Notes: generated by a model not told the origin, from the letters alone. Counted from the first letter of the stretch, positions 35,421-47,028 are shown. The stretch is 64,000 bases of DNA from Gnetum montanum (GCA_015680685.1 MNCI01002869.1:427326-491325), one strand, 5' to 3'. Translations and numbers: made by a program.

Positions 35421-35739
35421 CTCTTGAGTGAACAAGAGTAAAGACAAGACATGAGTGGTGGAGACCCATACATATATAGACTAGCCATGAATTACCTTAA
35501 TGAGTTGGCCTAAATAATCAATCTGATGGATGAGGGTGGATCCATTTTCTTATCCCAAAGAACATAGCTACCCACGAGGTCAAATTTGAGTGCCAAAGAG
35601 GTCATAGTATGACTCACAAAACAACAACCACTCCCCAAAATTTTTGGAAATGTTGTGACCTTCTCAGTGTACTTGGAGGAGGGTGAAGGGGCTACTATTT
35701 TGGTGATGTAGCACCAAGGGTAGGAAAGAACAATAGAAA
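35421..35739. other. No clear feature; debris next to the broken end of D
   Basis: Plus-strand words 'GNVVTFSVYLEEGEGATILVM' are open but not recognised. The broken 3' part of element D begins at about 35740 on the other strand. Confidence 0.35.
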
Positions 35740-36113
35740 ATAATTTTCATTGCTATTACTAGTTTTTTGTTTTTAAGGAACATGTATACCATACTGGTGG
35801 GCAATGGTTTTAGCTTGAGGGGCTCCTACTTAAATTTCTCAGGGATTTCCAACTTCCCCTAGTTGACATTTTCAAGGTTAAGACTTGAAAGTTGGTAGTG
35901 GAATTACTCTAATGTGTCTATGCTATCGATGTAAGCATAAGTCAAACCCTTAGTTGGTTCCATGCATATGAGTGAATTGCTTTCTTGATTAGTTGTTAGC
36001 CATTGGATGCCTTCCTGTTGTGTGGATGTTGCATATAGGCATCTTTGTATGTTGATCACTTGTGCACACTGATTAAATGCAGGAAATGTTAAACTTTGCA
36101 CAAACCATGACCT
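35740..36113 (-). pseudogene. Protease-RT linker of element D
   Basis: Minus strand: VQSLTFPAFNQCAQVINIQR, 'YATSTQQEGIQWLTTNQESN', TYAYIDSIDTLE, GKLEIPEKFK and LPTSMVYMFLKNKKLVI. The Gln codon is intact (CAA) where A, B and G have TAG. The match stops at about 35740, before RT, so D has lost RT, RNase H, integrase and its 3' LTR. Confidence 0.65.
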
Positions 36114-36640
36114 CTACACACAATTACACCCTGTGTCACTATATGCGATGCATGAAAATTTCTTCTTCTTGATCTTTCTTAATGTATTTTCCTTTGATAT
36201 TTCTAGAGAAATATTGCATATTCCTAGGCATGCGTCAATGGTGCTTAGCCATGCTCTTCCCATTATGATTGGAAAATCCCCCTTACCATTGTTTACCTGA
36301 AGCACAAGGAGGTCACCTAGGTACAACCCCCCAAAAATAGTGGTAACAATGTCTTCCACCAGTCCCAATGGGACAGTGATGGACTGGTCAGCCAACTCTA
36401 GACGGATGTTGCTCTTTTACAATGGAGGCAAGTTCCAGGCCTTGTACATTTCTTGAGAAATCAAGTTGACATCGAAACTTGAATCCAAAAGATCCTTTCA
36501 CAATGCATTTCTAGTGATTTTTAAGTATATTAAAGGACTCCTAGGACCAGAGAATTTCTTTGGAAGGTCACCAACTTTGATCCAATCAGTGACGACATGT
36601 GTTAGCATGACTGTATGCATTGAATGTGGTGATTGGGTTG
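36114..36640 (-). pseudogene. Aspartic protease of element D
   Basis: Minus-strand words: RSPLIYLKITRNAL, KDLLDSSFDVNLISQEMYKA (D-S-S in place of D-S-G), then the open frame 36395-36114: SITVPLGLVEDIVTTIFGGL, FPIIMGRAWLSTIDACLGIC, SLEISKENTLRKIKKKKFSC. The Trp codon in YKAWN is intact here, unlike A and B. The Gly loss at the active site suggests no activity. Confidence 0.65.
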
Positions 36641-36779
36641 AAGGGGGGGTCTGAAGTTTTGATTGATATTGAGGAATCTAAGGAATTAACCGCTTGTGAT
36701 TGCAAGGGTTTGGTTGAATTTTTGGTTCTAAAGAAAGCTCTTTTCTTCATGTGGTTGTTGGAACCAATAGTAGGTTGAG

Positions 36780-39136
36780 AGTTAACAGCGCTTGTGGCGT
36801 TACATTACTACGGCTGGGTAGGGATTTCACCTTGCATCATGAGCGCAGGTGGTAGTGGAGCTATTGGTGGAAAATATGTAGTCAGATGAGAAGGATGATA
36901 TGCTTGCAAAATATCACCCCTAGAAGAGGGAGTCCCTTAATACTTGAAAGCTTGATAGTGAGGTTGAGGAGTGATGTGACCAATAGAGTCATGTGGGGAG
37001 ATTGGCTGCTACACATAATATCCACATGGGTTAGGTTACCGATAAGGATACCATTGCCTTGGTGGTGGAATTCTCCATGATTGTGGGTGCTACCACTATT
37101 GATATTGCTCAATCGGTTGTGGTGGAGTTCCACTTGGATAATACATTAAGGGTTGGTGGAACTGTCTTGGGTTACCTTGGGGATAAGGTAACCTTCAAGG
37201 TGTTTGCCTTTTGTTTAATCATGGGTTGAGTGAATACACCAAAAACTCCTATAGATGTGAGATTACAAGGAAACATCCCTTAGGATGGGCATATTGACAT
37301 ATCTCACATCCACTATCATTGTTTGTTTCTGAATCTACAACCTCTTCAATGATGGAAACTTTGTCGTTACCCTTGCTACGTGCATGTTCAGCCTCTTTCT
37401 TTTTTCTTTTCTCACTACCTTGCTCTCTAGACTCCTCTACTATTTTAAGAATAGTTTGAAATCTATTTTCTATGGAATCCCACATTTGGTCTACTTTATC
37501 TGAAACTTCTGATGTCATATTTTGGATAGGCAAAGTTTTCCTATTCACCATCTCCTTGAGTTATGAATCTTCTTGATCCTCACAAAATCTTACTCCCCTC
37601 TTCTAAAGGGTAGGATCTTGGTTATACTCTTCTGCACTTTCTCTCTTCTATAGCTCATCTTCTTCCTTAGAAACTTGCTCCAATAGTCTTTGAATTTGAT
37701 GGGACCTAAGCTCGGATAGTCTTCCTTGGGCATAAGTCCCAAGGATTCTTCTCGTTTCATGCCTAAGCCCATCCACAAGATGGCATAGTTAATCCCATTT
37801 CAAATAACCATGGCCAAGACAATGATGTAATAGTGCATAGTATTAGCCCATGGCAGCATCCAAGGGTTCATGTCCTCCTTGTTTCCAACCTTGGATTTGC
37901 TTTTGCAAGTTAGACACTCAGGAGTATGTTTGGTACTTGTCATTAAATAGTTCTAACATAGTATTCCACCTACAAATGGATTCTTGTTCTAAAGATTGAT
38001 ACCAGCTTTCTGCTTCTTTAACTAATGTTTTTGGGAACAACTTAAGTTTTTTTCATTCATTCTCTATGTTTTGTAAGGCATACGCATCATGGAATGCTTG
38101 TAAATGATTCTAAGGATCAGCGTTGTATCCCACTTCAAATCATGGGATATTGTTCATATCTAATCTCTTGATCCTACTATATTTCTAATGCCTTGTTGGA
38201 ATTCTAACCTCAATTATGTCCAACATACTTCGAGTAGCGAGGAGGGGTTCATTGTGATCATCTCGTCCATGGTGTCTATGGTGCCTACGTTGTTCCCTAC
38301 TCTCCCTTCTTCTATGTCATGACTCTCTAGAGTGCCCTCATCCCCTTTCCTGGCTATTTCGTCTATGACTTTCACTTTGCCTACCTTTATCCCCATGGTC
38401 TTTTTCCTTATCACCATGTCTAAATATTGAAGGAGAGGGTGAAGGAGATGATGAAGGTGAAGAAGAAGGAGAACCGTCACCATGATGGTATCTGCTACCT
38501 TCTCTTCTGCAGTCTTGGCCTTGATCACAATTGTGATCAAAATGTCCACATTTATCATGAAGTCATGTCCCTTTTTCGGACCCTTTGTGCCCATGGGTAT
38601 CATAACTTGGGTTATGAATAGTGGAATGAAGGTCTTGATACACAAACCCTTGGCCAATGTCAAGGGGAGGAACATCATTGTGTGGGCGACTACCTGAGGT
38701 AAGTTCACCACCCTCATTTTCACTTTAGATATGTGGGGCATCCTAGGACCACTTACCCTTCAAAGACTTATGATGTCTCTCCTGTTGCAAGTCCCTTTGA
38801 CGTTGTGCCTCTATGGGATGGTATTCTCTTGAGTCATGGTTTTGCACAATGTATTCTACGTGTAAGTGTGGCATGCCAATTCGTGTGAGAGCATGAAGAA
38901 GCATGCTCGGGACTGAATGATCGAGAGGTAACACTATGTTACCTTCTAAGTCTCACCAATGCAGTTTTTTGTCTTGATGGAGGATAAAGGTGAATTCTAT
39001 TATATACTCATCAGGATGAATATATACCACTCTAACTTGTTGAGGAACTAGCGGATTAACATCATGTGTATTACATCGCCAATTTTGCCTGTTTCAAACC
39101 TAGGCAGTGAGGCACTTCATACAAAGAAGGAGACAT
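36780..39136 (-). pseudogene. gag of element D
   Basis: ATG at 39136-39134 on the minus strand is 118 bases inside the PBS. Segments in order: VYIHPDEYI, EFTFILHQDKKL, NIVLPLDHSVPSMLLHALTR, DSREYHPIEAQRQRDLQ, a His/Arg/Asp-rich linker (38250-38560), the Gag core, and the C-terminal motif CEICQYAHPKGC at about 37275-37310. A Pro/Gln/Tyr-rich tail runs on to about 36790. The frame is broken several times; the open stretch at 38214-38741 crosses frames and is not one gag reading frame. Confidence 0.7.
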
Positions 39137-39253
39137 ACCTGTCTATTCAGTGTGCAATTTATTCTTGTTTATTATTTTCTTAATCAACCCTAAGGGTTTT
39201 TTCTAACAATGTGAATGATTTCCTATGTTCTAATTAGCACAAAAATAACTAAG

Positions 39254-39271
39254 TCCCTAACAACAGCATCA
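39254..39271 (-). promoter_or_regulatory. Primer-binding site of element D (degenerate tRNA-Asp type)
   Basis: Minus strand TGATGCTGTTGTTAGGGA, one base after the LTR end. It is close to the site of B (TAGCACCGTTGTTGGGAA). Confidence 0.6.
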
Positions 39272-39840
39272 ATGATGACCCCTATGCTCAACCATACGAA
39301 TATGAGTGTTTCATGCATGATCCAATCGAATTCTAAGGACCAAGTGCTTATGCACCCTTGTGGAACAAAGATGGGTTGGTTGATCGTTGTCTTCCAAAAC
39401 TTACTTGTATGTCATGATTGTATGGTTAAGTAAGCTTGAGGCATATGATTTTTATATCTTTTATGTTTTTATGTCATGTGCTAATAGGAAAAAAGAGAGA
39501 TAACTAGGTGACTAATTTAACTTAACTACTCATTAACTAAGTTCTAGCTAATCCTAACACTAGCATTCGTTCTCACTTTTCGTACACATCTTGAACTAGT
39601 GCAACACTACTGGGATTACCAAACGCTAATCGTTACTAGGTTACCAAGTGTTACACGCATGCTCGAAGTGATCATACTGAGTGTAATTTAACGATTTGCT
39701 TAATTGAAAAAAATGAATTGCTACACTAATATCATAAATGTAAAGTGCATAAAATAAAATAATTGCATAAGAAAATAAAATAAAAGAAATGCATAAGAAA
39801 ATAAATCTCAAGTGCTACAAGGATGAATCAAAAAGCTCAT

Positions 39841-39890
39841 CTTTATTACCGTGCACAAGATGTGCTTAGGTACACAATGCTCAAATAAAG
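39841..39890 (-). promoter_or_regulatory. Poly(A)-signal stem of D LTR
   Basis: Arms CTTTATT (39841-39847) and AATAAAG (39884-39890) are exact inverted repeats. The loop holds a second pairing, GCACA (39854-39858 area) with TGTGC. See the same structure in A, B and C. Confidence 0.55.
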
Positions 39891-40025
39891 ATCCATCCAC
39901 ACTTAGACCTCCTACTATAGGCACTTCGAAAATACTCTAACTTTCAAACAGACTACAAGAGTTTCACTACTTGACTGCCAAACGACTTCCTCTCAATTGT
40001 GCACATGGGCATTGTATTTATAGGC

Positions 40026-40236
40026 TTAGGAGCAACTACTCTAATAATTAGAGTAAGTGCTCTAATAATTAGAATAACTGCTAAAGTTACCGCTAGAGTA
40101 ACCTCTCTAACAATTAGAATAACTTCTAGAGTAATTGCTAGAGTAACCACTTTAATAATTAGAGTAACTGCTAGAGTAATCGCTAGAGTAACTACTCTAA
40201 TAATTAGAATAACTGCTAGAGTAACTGCTCTCATCA
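40026..40236 (-). repeat. Palindromic minisatellite at the U3 tip of D
   Basis: Words CTCTAATAATTAGAGTAA and GCTAGAGTAA alternate about seven times in about 210 bases. CTCTAATAATTAGAG is itself nearly palindromic. The array occupies the U3 tip, where A, B and C carry GATATC palindromes instead. Confidence 0.8.
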
Positions 40237-41168
40237 CCATTGGTGGGGTACTTTTACAAGAAGGTAGGCTTGTTGCTTTCTTTTCTAAAAAATTAAATGA
40301 GTCAAGGAAAAAATACAATGTATATGAGAATGAGTTCTACATTGTTCTTCAAGCAATCAATCATTAGAAGCATTACTTGTTGCCCAAGGAGTTAACTTTG
40401 ATGACAAACCACAAAGCACTTCAATTTCTAAACTCTCAAAAGAAGTTGAGTGCAAAGCACATGAAGTGAAGTGCATAGTTATAGGAGTTTAATTTTGTGT
40501 TGAAACACAAAAGTGGAAAAGCCAATGTGGTGGCTAATGCATTGTTCAAGGTACTTGTGGTGAATTTCAATGTACCTCATGTAGATGGTATGGACAATTT
40601 TGCTAATTTTTATGAGCATGATGTTGAATTTGGGTAAGTTTAGAGGAGCTTCAAAGAGCCATGGTTGAGTAGGATAGAATAATGTAGGAACTATCATATT
40701 CCAGATGAATTTTTATTTAAAAATGAGAAGGTATGTATTTCTAATTACGATTTTAGAAAAAATATTTTATTTGAAAAGCATTATAGTGGCATGGTAGGAC
40801 ATATGGGCAAGGACAAAACATAGGAACTTGTGGGTAGGCACTATTTTTGGCCTAATAAGGCAACTAAAGTTTTGAAATTTATGAAGGAGTGTTTACCTTG
40901 TCAGAAATTCATAGGAGCTACAAGATTGAATGGACATTACATACCTTTACCAATACCCAAGGGTTCATGGAAACTATCTATGGATTTTGTGAGTGATATT
41001 CCAAAAACCAAAAGTGGAAATGATGTAATTTTTATTATTGTGGATAGGTTCTCTAAGATGGAACAATTCATTCTTTGCAAAAATATGGGTGATGCTTCTC
41101 AAATGGAAAATTTGATTTTCTAGCATTTTGTTAAGTTACATGAAATTTCTTTGAATATTGTTAATGAC
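40237..41168 (+). pseudogene. RNase H - integrase part of element E (chromovirus-like gypsy)
   Basis: The sequence enters in mid RNase H: GVLLQEGRLVAFFSKKLNES, YENEFYIVLQAINH (then TAG for Trp), HYLLPKELTLMTNHKAL, FVLKHKSGKANVVANAL. Integrase follows: the HHCC finger HYSGMVGH...ECLPCQK (40780-40905), GSWKLSMDFVSDIP with the first catalytic Asp (40965-41000) and IIVDRFSKMEQF. The motifs are of the chromovirus-like branch and differ from the Athila copies. The 5' side was lost where D now lies. The 3' side continues at 43936 after an insertion. Confidence 0.75.
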
Positions 41169-41172
41169 TGTA

Positions 41173-41200
41173 ACACCCTATCCTAGCTAGGGTAGGGTGT
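41173..41200. repeat. Inverted repeat at the 5' tip of the insertion
   Basis: Left arm ACACCCTATCCTAG and right arm CTAGGGTAGGGTGT pair with one mismatch and no loop, forming a 28-base near-palindrome four bases inside the insertion. Confidence 0.85.
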
Positions 41201-43902
41201 TGCCTAGGATCAAGTGATTGTAGCACAAAAACATGCTAACTAGAGCCAATAATGTGCAAAATACATGACAATAAAAAAAGCTAAATGGTACAAAATCACT
41301 TTACCAGCATACCAAACCAAACATACATATCACATTAGACAAATGCATGTCTCTACATAAAGCAAACTATACACTTCACTATGAAAATACAAAAAACCAC
41401 ATAAACCTTATCATTGTATATAGAAGAGTACAGGGATTTCCACACAAAGATAGCTAGTCCACACTACTATACATGAAAATATACAAAACCAAACATTGAA
41501 GGATTTCCCCTCCTCTACTCTCTCTCTCTAGGCTCATCTAGGCTCCTACGCCTTTCGCTTGTAATGAAATGAAGTCAATACACAACTAAGTGGGAAGTAC
41601 TTACACTTCCCCTGCTAGATGGTTAACAAGTGCTACACTAGAGAAGGGAGTGGGGTACAAGAAAACCTACAACCACTATTAGTATTATGCATGATCAAAA
41701 CAACACACACCATATCATCCATAAAGCTATCAGACTATCATACAAGCATAGATGAAGCCATGGTCTGACATCATCTATCATGCTCATGTCATCATACCCA
41801 TGATAAACCATAAATAGTCCATGATCCACACAACCATAATCCAACCAGAACACATATAATTCATGATATGACTCACAAACCAATGCTACGACACACATAG
41901 CCCATGTGGCTACTAGCATATCTGTGCTTAGTGTAACATGTGAAACGTTGTTATGGGTACTCATAATAGCCATTACCTATAGGTCTTTTATTAGTCTTTA
42001 TTTATCCAACCAATGCTAGGGTCCATCTACCTGTGACTTACAACCACTAGCCTTCTCGAGGACTGGCAATAGGGATGAACACACCTATGCTACGGACCAG
42101 CTATAGGGACGAACACAGCTATGCTCTCCCACTTTGAGAATGAGGCCTAAGATAGAAGCCTCATTGATGCATCATAGTGGGGGTCAATCCATACTACCTC
42201 CAAGGTGCCTCATTACCAACTAGTCCACACCCTCATGCTAGCACCACTTGCCAACAACCATCACAAGCACCATCACGCAAATATATACACAACCCAACTA
42301 GCTTAAGCCAACATAGCTCATAAGCACCCCATACCCAAACAACATAACTGCACATCTCCACCCCTAATAGTTATAGTCATTCTAGGAAAACAATACCATG
42401 ATGCAATAGAATAACATAAAGACCTTGATATGATAAAACAATATAATGTTCCTCAAAAGACATGTATTTCCATAAAAATAACTACTAGAATAACCTTTAA
42501 AATGATCTATACCCAAAGAGAAATCTAATTCCATGATTAGAAAGTGCTTTCCAGAATGATCCCAATGACACCAAGTTTACCTAAATCGGACTCTTGGAAG
42601 CAAAGTTATGCGCATTCAAAGTTTGATTAATAAAATAATATTTGGAATGCCCAAAAATAATTATGCCCCAATAGGCCCTAAAAATAGCATATACCAATCA
42701 TATGAGGCTCATCAACACCATTGATGATATCCCACAAGTCCACATCAGCCCATACATCCCATAGATATTAACAAACAATTCCCAAAATTCTACAATTTTG
42801 GAAAACATGCAAAATAACATGCCTACACTCAAACTTTGAGCTAACCGCACCACATGCCTCCATCACATGATCATATACACTAATCTAGCACAAAAATATA
42901 GGGAAAAGGTAAATAAAATCCACCAATTAAAATTGTTGGGGTAGAAAGGCCAAAATAAGGAGAAAATCCTCACAAATCCTGTAGGACTCCATTTCACTTC
43001 CAACAAATTCTACACCCACGTAGATATGACTGTAGCAATTCCAAATCCAAGTTTAGAGCAAGAAAAAAGCATCTACAAGGCTCAAAATCTAGAAAAAGAA
43101 GAGAGAAAAAAAGAAAAACAGTAAAAAAATAATAGACTCCGGTGCGTTTTTAGTTTCTGGAATAGAGAAATAGAGAAAAACAAAAAAAAAAACTCAAGCA
43201 TGGTAGTGAAAATAAGGGCAGTGGTATCTTGTATTAAGGTAAAAATAAGAAACACAATTTTGGCCATGTTGCTTTATGCTCTAGGTGGTGAGACTAGGAA
43301 AAGAACAAAAAAAAGTGGTGGAAATGTTGGCGGAAAAGAAATCAACATAAAACCTATGTGTAGGTTAAAACAAAAGAAACCAACAATTCACTCCTCACAT
43401 CACATGAGCTAATTTTTTTTTTGTTTTTTTAAAATTCTTTATTTTTTTTCCAAAACGATTTTCATAAGTTATTCTCATTTCTCTTTTCCGCAACTAATAC
43501 CATAAACTTGTAACATGTGTAACAGACACACTGGGACTCCAAATCAAAATCTGTCTAAACCTACGAGATCCTTATCATACGCTCCACACATTTACATGCC
43601 AAAACCATGCTTGAACATCACACAACATAATGCTATAATACAAGTGCCTATATACCAAAATCATACATAAAGCATAGAAACATACCAGATCGATGCTCTT
43701 GTACCCCAATCCAACACCCCTGCTAGCAACATCACCTATCTAACACATCGTACAATGCTAGTATACATAATCATGTTAGTTAAGCATCCAAATACATCAT
43801 AATCATAACATAAAAATGAGCCTCATAACGTATAAAATACATTAACTTGTCCCGAAAAACCCACTGAGAATCTACATGTATTTTCTAAATCATAAGCGTA
43901 TG

Positions 43903-43929
43903 ATCATACCTACTAACTCTAGGTATGAT
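43903..43929. repeat. Inverted repeat at the 3' tip of the insertion
   Basis: ATCATACCT (43903-43911) and AGGTATGAT (43921-43929) are perfect inverted repeats around a 9-base loop, six bases before the 3' end. Confidence 0.8.
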
Positions 43930-43935
43930 GTAACA

Positions 43936-44610
43936 ATGACAAAGACTCCAAATTCACTAGTCACTTTTGAAGGTTCCTTTGGAAAATTTTAGGGACATAA
44001 TTGAAATTTTCTAGTACTTGTCATCCACAATCTGATGGCCAAAGGAAGGTGGTGAATAGATCCTTGCTAAACCTATTAAGATATTTGTGTGATGGAAAAC
44101 CAAGTAGGTGAGAAAACTTACTAGGTCGTGTTGAGTTTTCATCCAATAATGCTTTTCATATGGCTATTGGTAAAAGCCAATTTGAGGTCAATTATGATTT
44201 TTATCCTAAGATGGTAAATACTTTGAAGAGATTTGATGGTAAAGCTTAACTAAGTGCTAATTTTGAGGGATCTCCATGTAAAAGTAAAATCAAATCTTGA
44301 CAAAAAGGCTAAAGAGAGAGTCCTCAAGAGGAATGAAGGTAAATGAAAGCCAAATTTTGTTGTCGGTGACTTGTTTTGATACACTTGAAGAAGAAGCAGT
44401 TGAGGAGTGTTAAATTCTCCAAGTTGAAAGCCCAAAATTAAGGCCAAGATTAATAATAATGCTTTTGAGATTAATTTACCAAATAATGTTGGTATATCTT
44501 TTGTGTTTAATGTTTCAAATCTTGTACACTATCATGGACCAATTGATGAGGAGACCATACAAGCCAACATTCATAAGTCAAAGGGGGTTATTAGATAGTT
44601 CAATCCTTCA
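43936..44610 (+). pseudogene. C-terminal half of integrase, element E
   Basis: It resumes the core with DSKFTSHFWKVLWK, then STCHPQSDGQRKVVNRSL, where Lys takes the place of the catalytic Glu, RYLCDGKPS, SNNAFHMAIGKSQFEV and, near 44460, AFEINLPNNVGISFVFNVSN ending LVHYHGP, the usual end of this integrase type. Stops are scattered. No chromodomain can be seen before the LINE sequence starts at about 44640. Confidence 0.7.
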
Positions 44611-44639
44611 ATGGAAAGAAAGGTAATCGTACTCAACTA

Positions 44640-46100
44640 TTATCATTTTTAGGTTTTCCTTGCATAAGTTTCCATGTTAAAAGAAGCATCCAAACATCAT
44701 CTCCATTAATGCACTTGGCAACCCATTTTATTGCAAGAGAAATACCCTAGGTATAATAATTAATGAGGCCAAGTCTTCCATCTTTTTTGCTACTAGTACA
44801 ATTATCCCAAGCAATTTTAGAAAAATATTTTCTATGTAGCTTAGTAGACTAAAGAAACCAGTGAATAATGTGATCATTTCTCTCATAAAAAGTTTTAGAA
44901 GGAGCCCAATAGCTAGAGTAATAAACATAAGTTGATTGGAGAATTTGCTTAAAAACTAAAACTTTGCCAGCAAGGGTGAGCTTTTTTTATTTCCCTTTAT
45001 CAAGCTTCTTTTCAATTTTATCAATCATATAATTCCACAAAATAATAAGATTAGGCTCAAAAGAAAAGAGTATTCCTAAAATTTTGAAAACTTAATCTTT
45101 TTTGAAGATTTTCCAAGCCTTGATAGTAACCCATTCATCAATATTTTCATCACAATAAACAATAGATTTTTACCAATTAATCAAAGAGCCAAATAACATG
45201 CAATAATTCTCCACTCTAGCCAAAAAGGTATTGATTATGTTCTATAGAATTATCGATCATAAAAAATCATCTATAAAATTCATGTTAAGCAATTGCGCAC
45301 CTTGATCATTAATTAAAATCCCCTTAATATAATTCCTTTGTAGGTCATAATGAAGATTATGTGAAAGTAAATCTGCAACAATAATAAAATGATACGGAGC
45401 TAGAGGATAACCTTGGTAAACTAACTATTGAAGAGAAAAGGAGGAACTTAATTCAAAATTAATAGCAACTTGAGAACTAGCATCAACAAGCAGGGTATAG
45501 ACAAGTTAAATAAAATAATCACCAAATCCCAATTTAGAAAGACAAGAGATAATGAAATTCCATTCAATCCTATCATAAGCTTTGACATAATCTAACTTAA
45601 TAAACACAATATCCTAGTTAGTATTAGAAACCCACTACATTCCCTTGCAAGCTATAATAACATTATTTAAGATATATCTACCTTTAACAAAACCAATGTA
45701 CTTAGGTCTAATGATATCTTCAATAACCTTATAAATTTAGCAATCTATGCATTTAGCTAAAATTAAGAGTAATAGGCCTTCAATTACCAATAAGTGGAAG
45801 AAGACAAATCACACATTTATTAATATTTTTACCCAAAACAAAACATTTTTAATGGCATCTTGAAAAATATGAAGGAGATCATCTCCAACAATGTTCCAAT
45901 GCTTCTTAAGAAATTTAATAGGAAATTATCAAAACTTGGAGCTTTACCATTTGCTAAACTAAAGGCAACAAAGGAACCTATCATGTTCCAATTACCAAAT
46001 AGTGTCATTTTGTGACAAGTGTTGTAATTATGATTAAAAAAGCCCTTAATGAAAGGATTCTTTGTAAGTACAAACATGTCTTTCAAGTCTTAATAGAACA
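44640..46100 (-). pseudogene. LINE (L1-type) reverse transcriptase fragment
   Basis: Minus-strand motifs in the order of plant L1 RT: LANGKAPSFDNFLLNF-like (45890-45960), GFVKGRYILNNVIIACKGM (about 45640-45700), IKLDYVKAYDRIEWNFI (45560-45610; canonical KLDxxKAYDRVxW), VYQGYPLAPYHFIIVADLLS (45365-45430), NFIDDFL (about 45265-45285, in place of FADD), and LTLAGKVLVFKQILQSTYVYY (44930-44985). The frame shifts at least once (45829-46086 carries another frame) and stops are present. Endonuclease is not recognised. LINEs integrate by target-primed reverse transcription; this copy is a dead fragment. Confidence 0.75.
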
Positions 46101-46404
46101 TTTAGGGGTTTGACTTGAAGTATTTATACCAATAATTTAAAAGTCATACCAACATGGAATTGTGAAGTTAGTAATGACAAATGACAAGAGCTAAATGAAG
46201 CAAGAAAACAAAGAATTGAGCCACCTTTGCTAGACAAGTTTAGGCTTAACCATGTTGGCTAAGATAGATTGCCTTTAAAGGTAGATATCAAAAAATGATA
46301 ACCACAAAAACCTTCAAAGCATGACCCCAATACATTATTCCATTCAAATTTCTTTGTCAATAAAATTTCTTTTCATATCTTTTGATATTTTCTCTATCAT
46401 GTTT
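46101..46404. other. Flank between LINE relic and element A
   Basis: No supportable feature; it may be upstream LINE sequence too decayed to recognise. It ends at the target site of element A. Confidence 0.35.
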
Positions 46405-46409
46405 AATAT
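46405..46409 (+). repeat. Target-site duplication of element A, left copy (AATAT)
   Basis: AATAT directly before TGATGAAC. The same five bases follow the 3' LTR at 60677-60681. A perfect 5-base duplication fixes both ends of element A. Confidence 0.85.
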
Positions 46410-47028
46410 TGATGAACTACGATATCATGTCCGCGATATTGGATCCTGCTAAGCAATATCGGACATCCGATATCGAGACTTGTCTCATTGCCTATAAATA
46501 AGAGGCAAGTGCACATGGTTTGGCAATTAGTTCCTTAGTCCCTTACCCAAACTCTTGTAGTTTCTCCCTCTCAGAGTTAGAATTATTTCTGAGTGCCCAC
46601 AGTAGGAGTCATAAAGCGAATAGATCTTTATTCGAGCATTGTGTACCTAAGCACACCTTGTGTCCAAAAATAAAGACAAACTTTGTGATAAACCTTGCAA
46701 CATTCAGAATAGCTTATCTCTCATCCTTAATGTTATTTCCATTTCTTTAATTTTTTCATTAGTTAATTAATGTTGCTTTTATTGATTCATTAATTTTCAC
46801 AAGTAACCACACTCAGTACAACCACTTTGAGCATGCATGGAACACTTGGTAACACAGTAATGATTAGCATTTGGTAATCCCAGTAGTATTGCACTAGTTC
46901 AAGATGTGTACGGAAAGTGGGAATGGATGTTGGTGTTAGGACTAGTTAGGACCTAGCTGATTAGTTAATTTAAATAAGTTATTCAATTAATGCACTTCTT
47001 CCCTCTTTAGCACCAGGACATAAAACAT
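46410..47028 (+). repeat. 5' LTR of element A, left part
   Basis: It starts TGATGAACTACGATATC and aligns with 59860-60485. TATAAATA is at 46493, the R motif GAGTGCCCACAGTAGGAGTC at 46591-46610 and AATAAA at 46669. It breaks off at 'gacataaaacat', where element B is inserted, and resumes at 51377. Confidence 0.9.
46626..46675 (+). promoter_or_regulatory. Poly(A)-signal stem, 5' LTR of A
   Basis: CTTTATT (46626-46632) pairs exactly with AATAAAG (46669-46675); the loop contains GCACACC...TTGTGT, which can form an inner stem. The AATAAA poly(A) signal lies in the right arm. Confidence 0.55.

Larger units (their letters stand above)
39273..40236 (-). repeat. 5' LTR of element D (Athila-type gypsy), minus strand
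   Basis: Read on the minus strand it starts TGATGAGAGC and ends GGTCATCA. It contains CCTATAAATAC (TATA, about 40015-40025), the R motif (39906-39926), the poly(A) stem (39841-39890), 'gcgtttggtaatcccagtag'-type words and the 'tcgtatggttgagcatagggg' block before the end. The U3 tip is expanded by an array of 'ctctaataattagag' words. It directly abuts the broken RNase H of element E. Confidence 0.8.
41169..43935. mobile_element. Solo-LTR-like insertion in integrase of element E
   Basis: The 2767-base insert begins TGTAACACCCTATCC and ends GATGTAACA, and is flanked by a 5-base direct repeat ATGAC (41164-41168 and 43936-43940). Removing it joins the two halves of the integrase in frame across the second catalytic Asp. 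TG...CA ends and a 5-base duplication are those of an LTR element. No gag or pol is seen inside, and no second LTR, so a long solo LTR (TGTAACACC starts are common in long gypsy LTRs) is the best reading. The strand is uncertain. Hairpins lie near both ends. Confidence 0.7.

Noticed and set aside
38214-38741. Long minus-strand open frame (175 codons)
   Set aside because: It runs across the gag region of D but in a frame different from the conserved Gag words, which are in neighbouring frames; low-complexity His/Met/Thr content. Not a separate gene.
40026-40236. Regularly repeated palindromic units resembling a CRISPR array
   Set aside because: Units vary, there are no unique spacers, and the array lies inside a retrotransposon LTR in a plant-like genome. 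It is a minisatellite.
39999-40318. Long open frames on both strands with Thr/Ile/Arg/Val repeats
   Set aside because: They are products of the palindromic U3 array of D plus the adjacent RNase H end of E, not a gene.
41695-41973. Minus-strand 92-codon frame inside the solo-LTR-like insertion as a captured gene
   Set aside because: Rich in Tyr/Asp/Val with repeated CATGATAT-type words, no known motif, no start context or partner frame.
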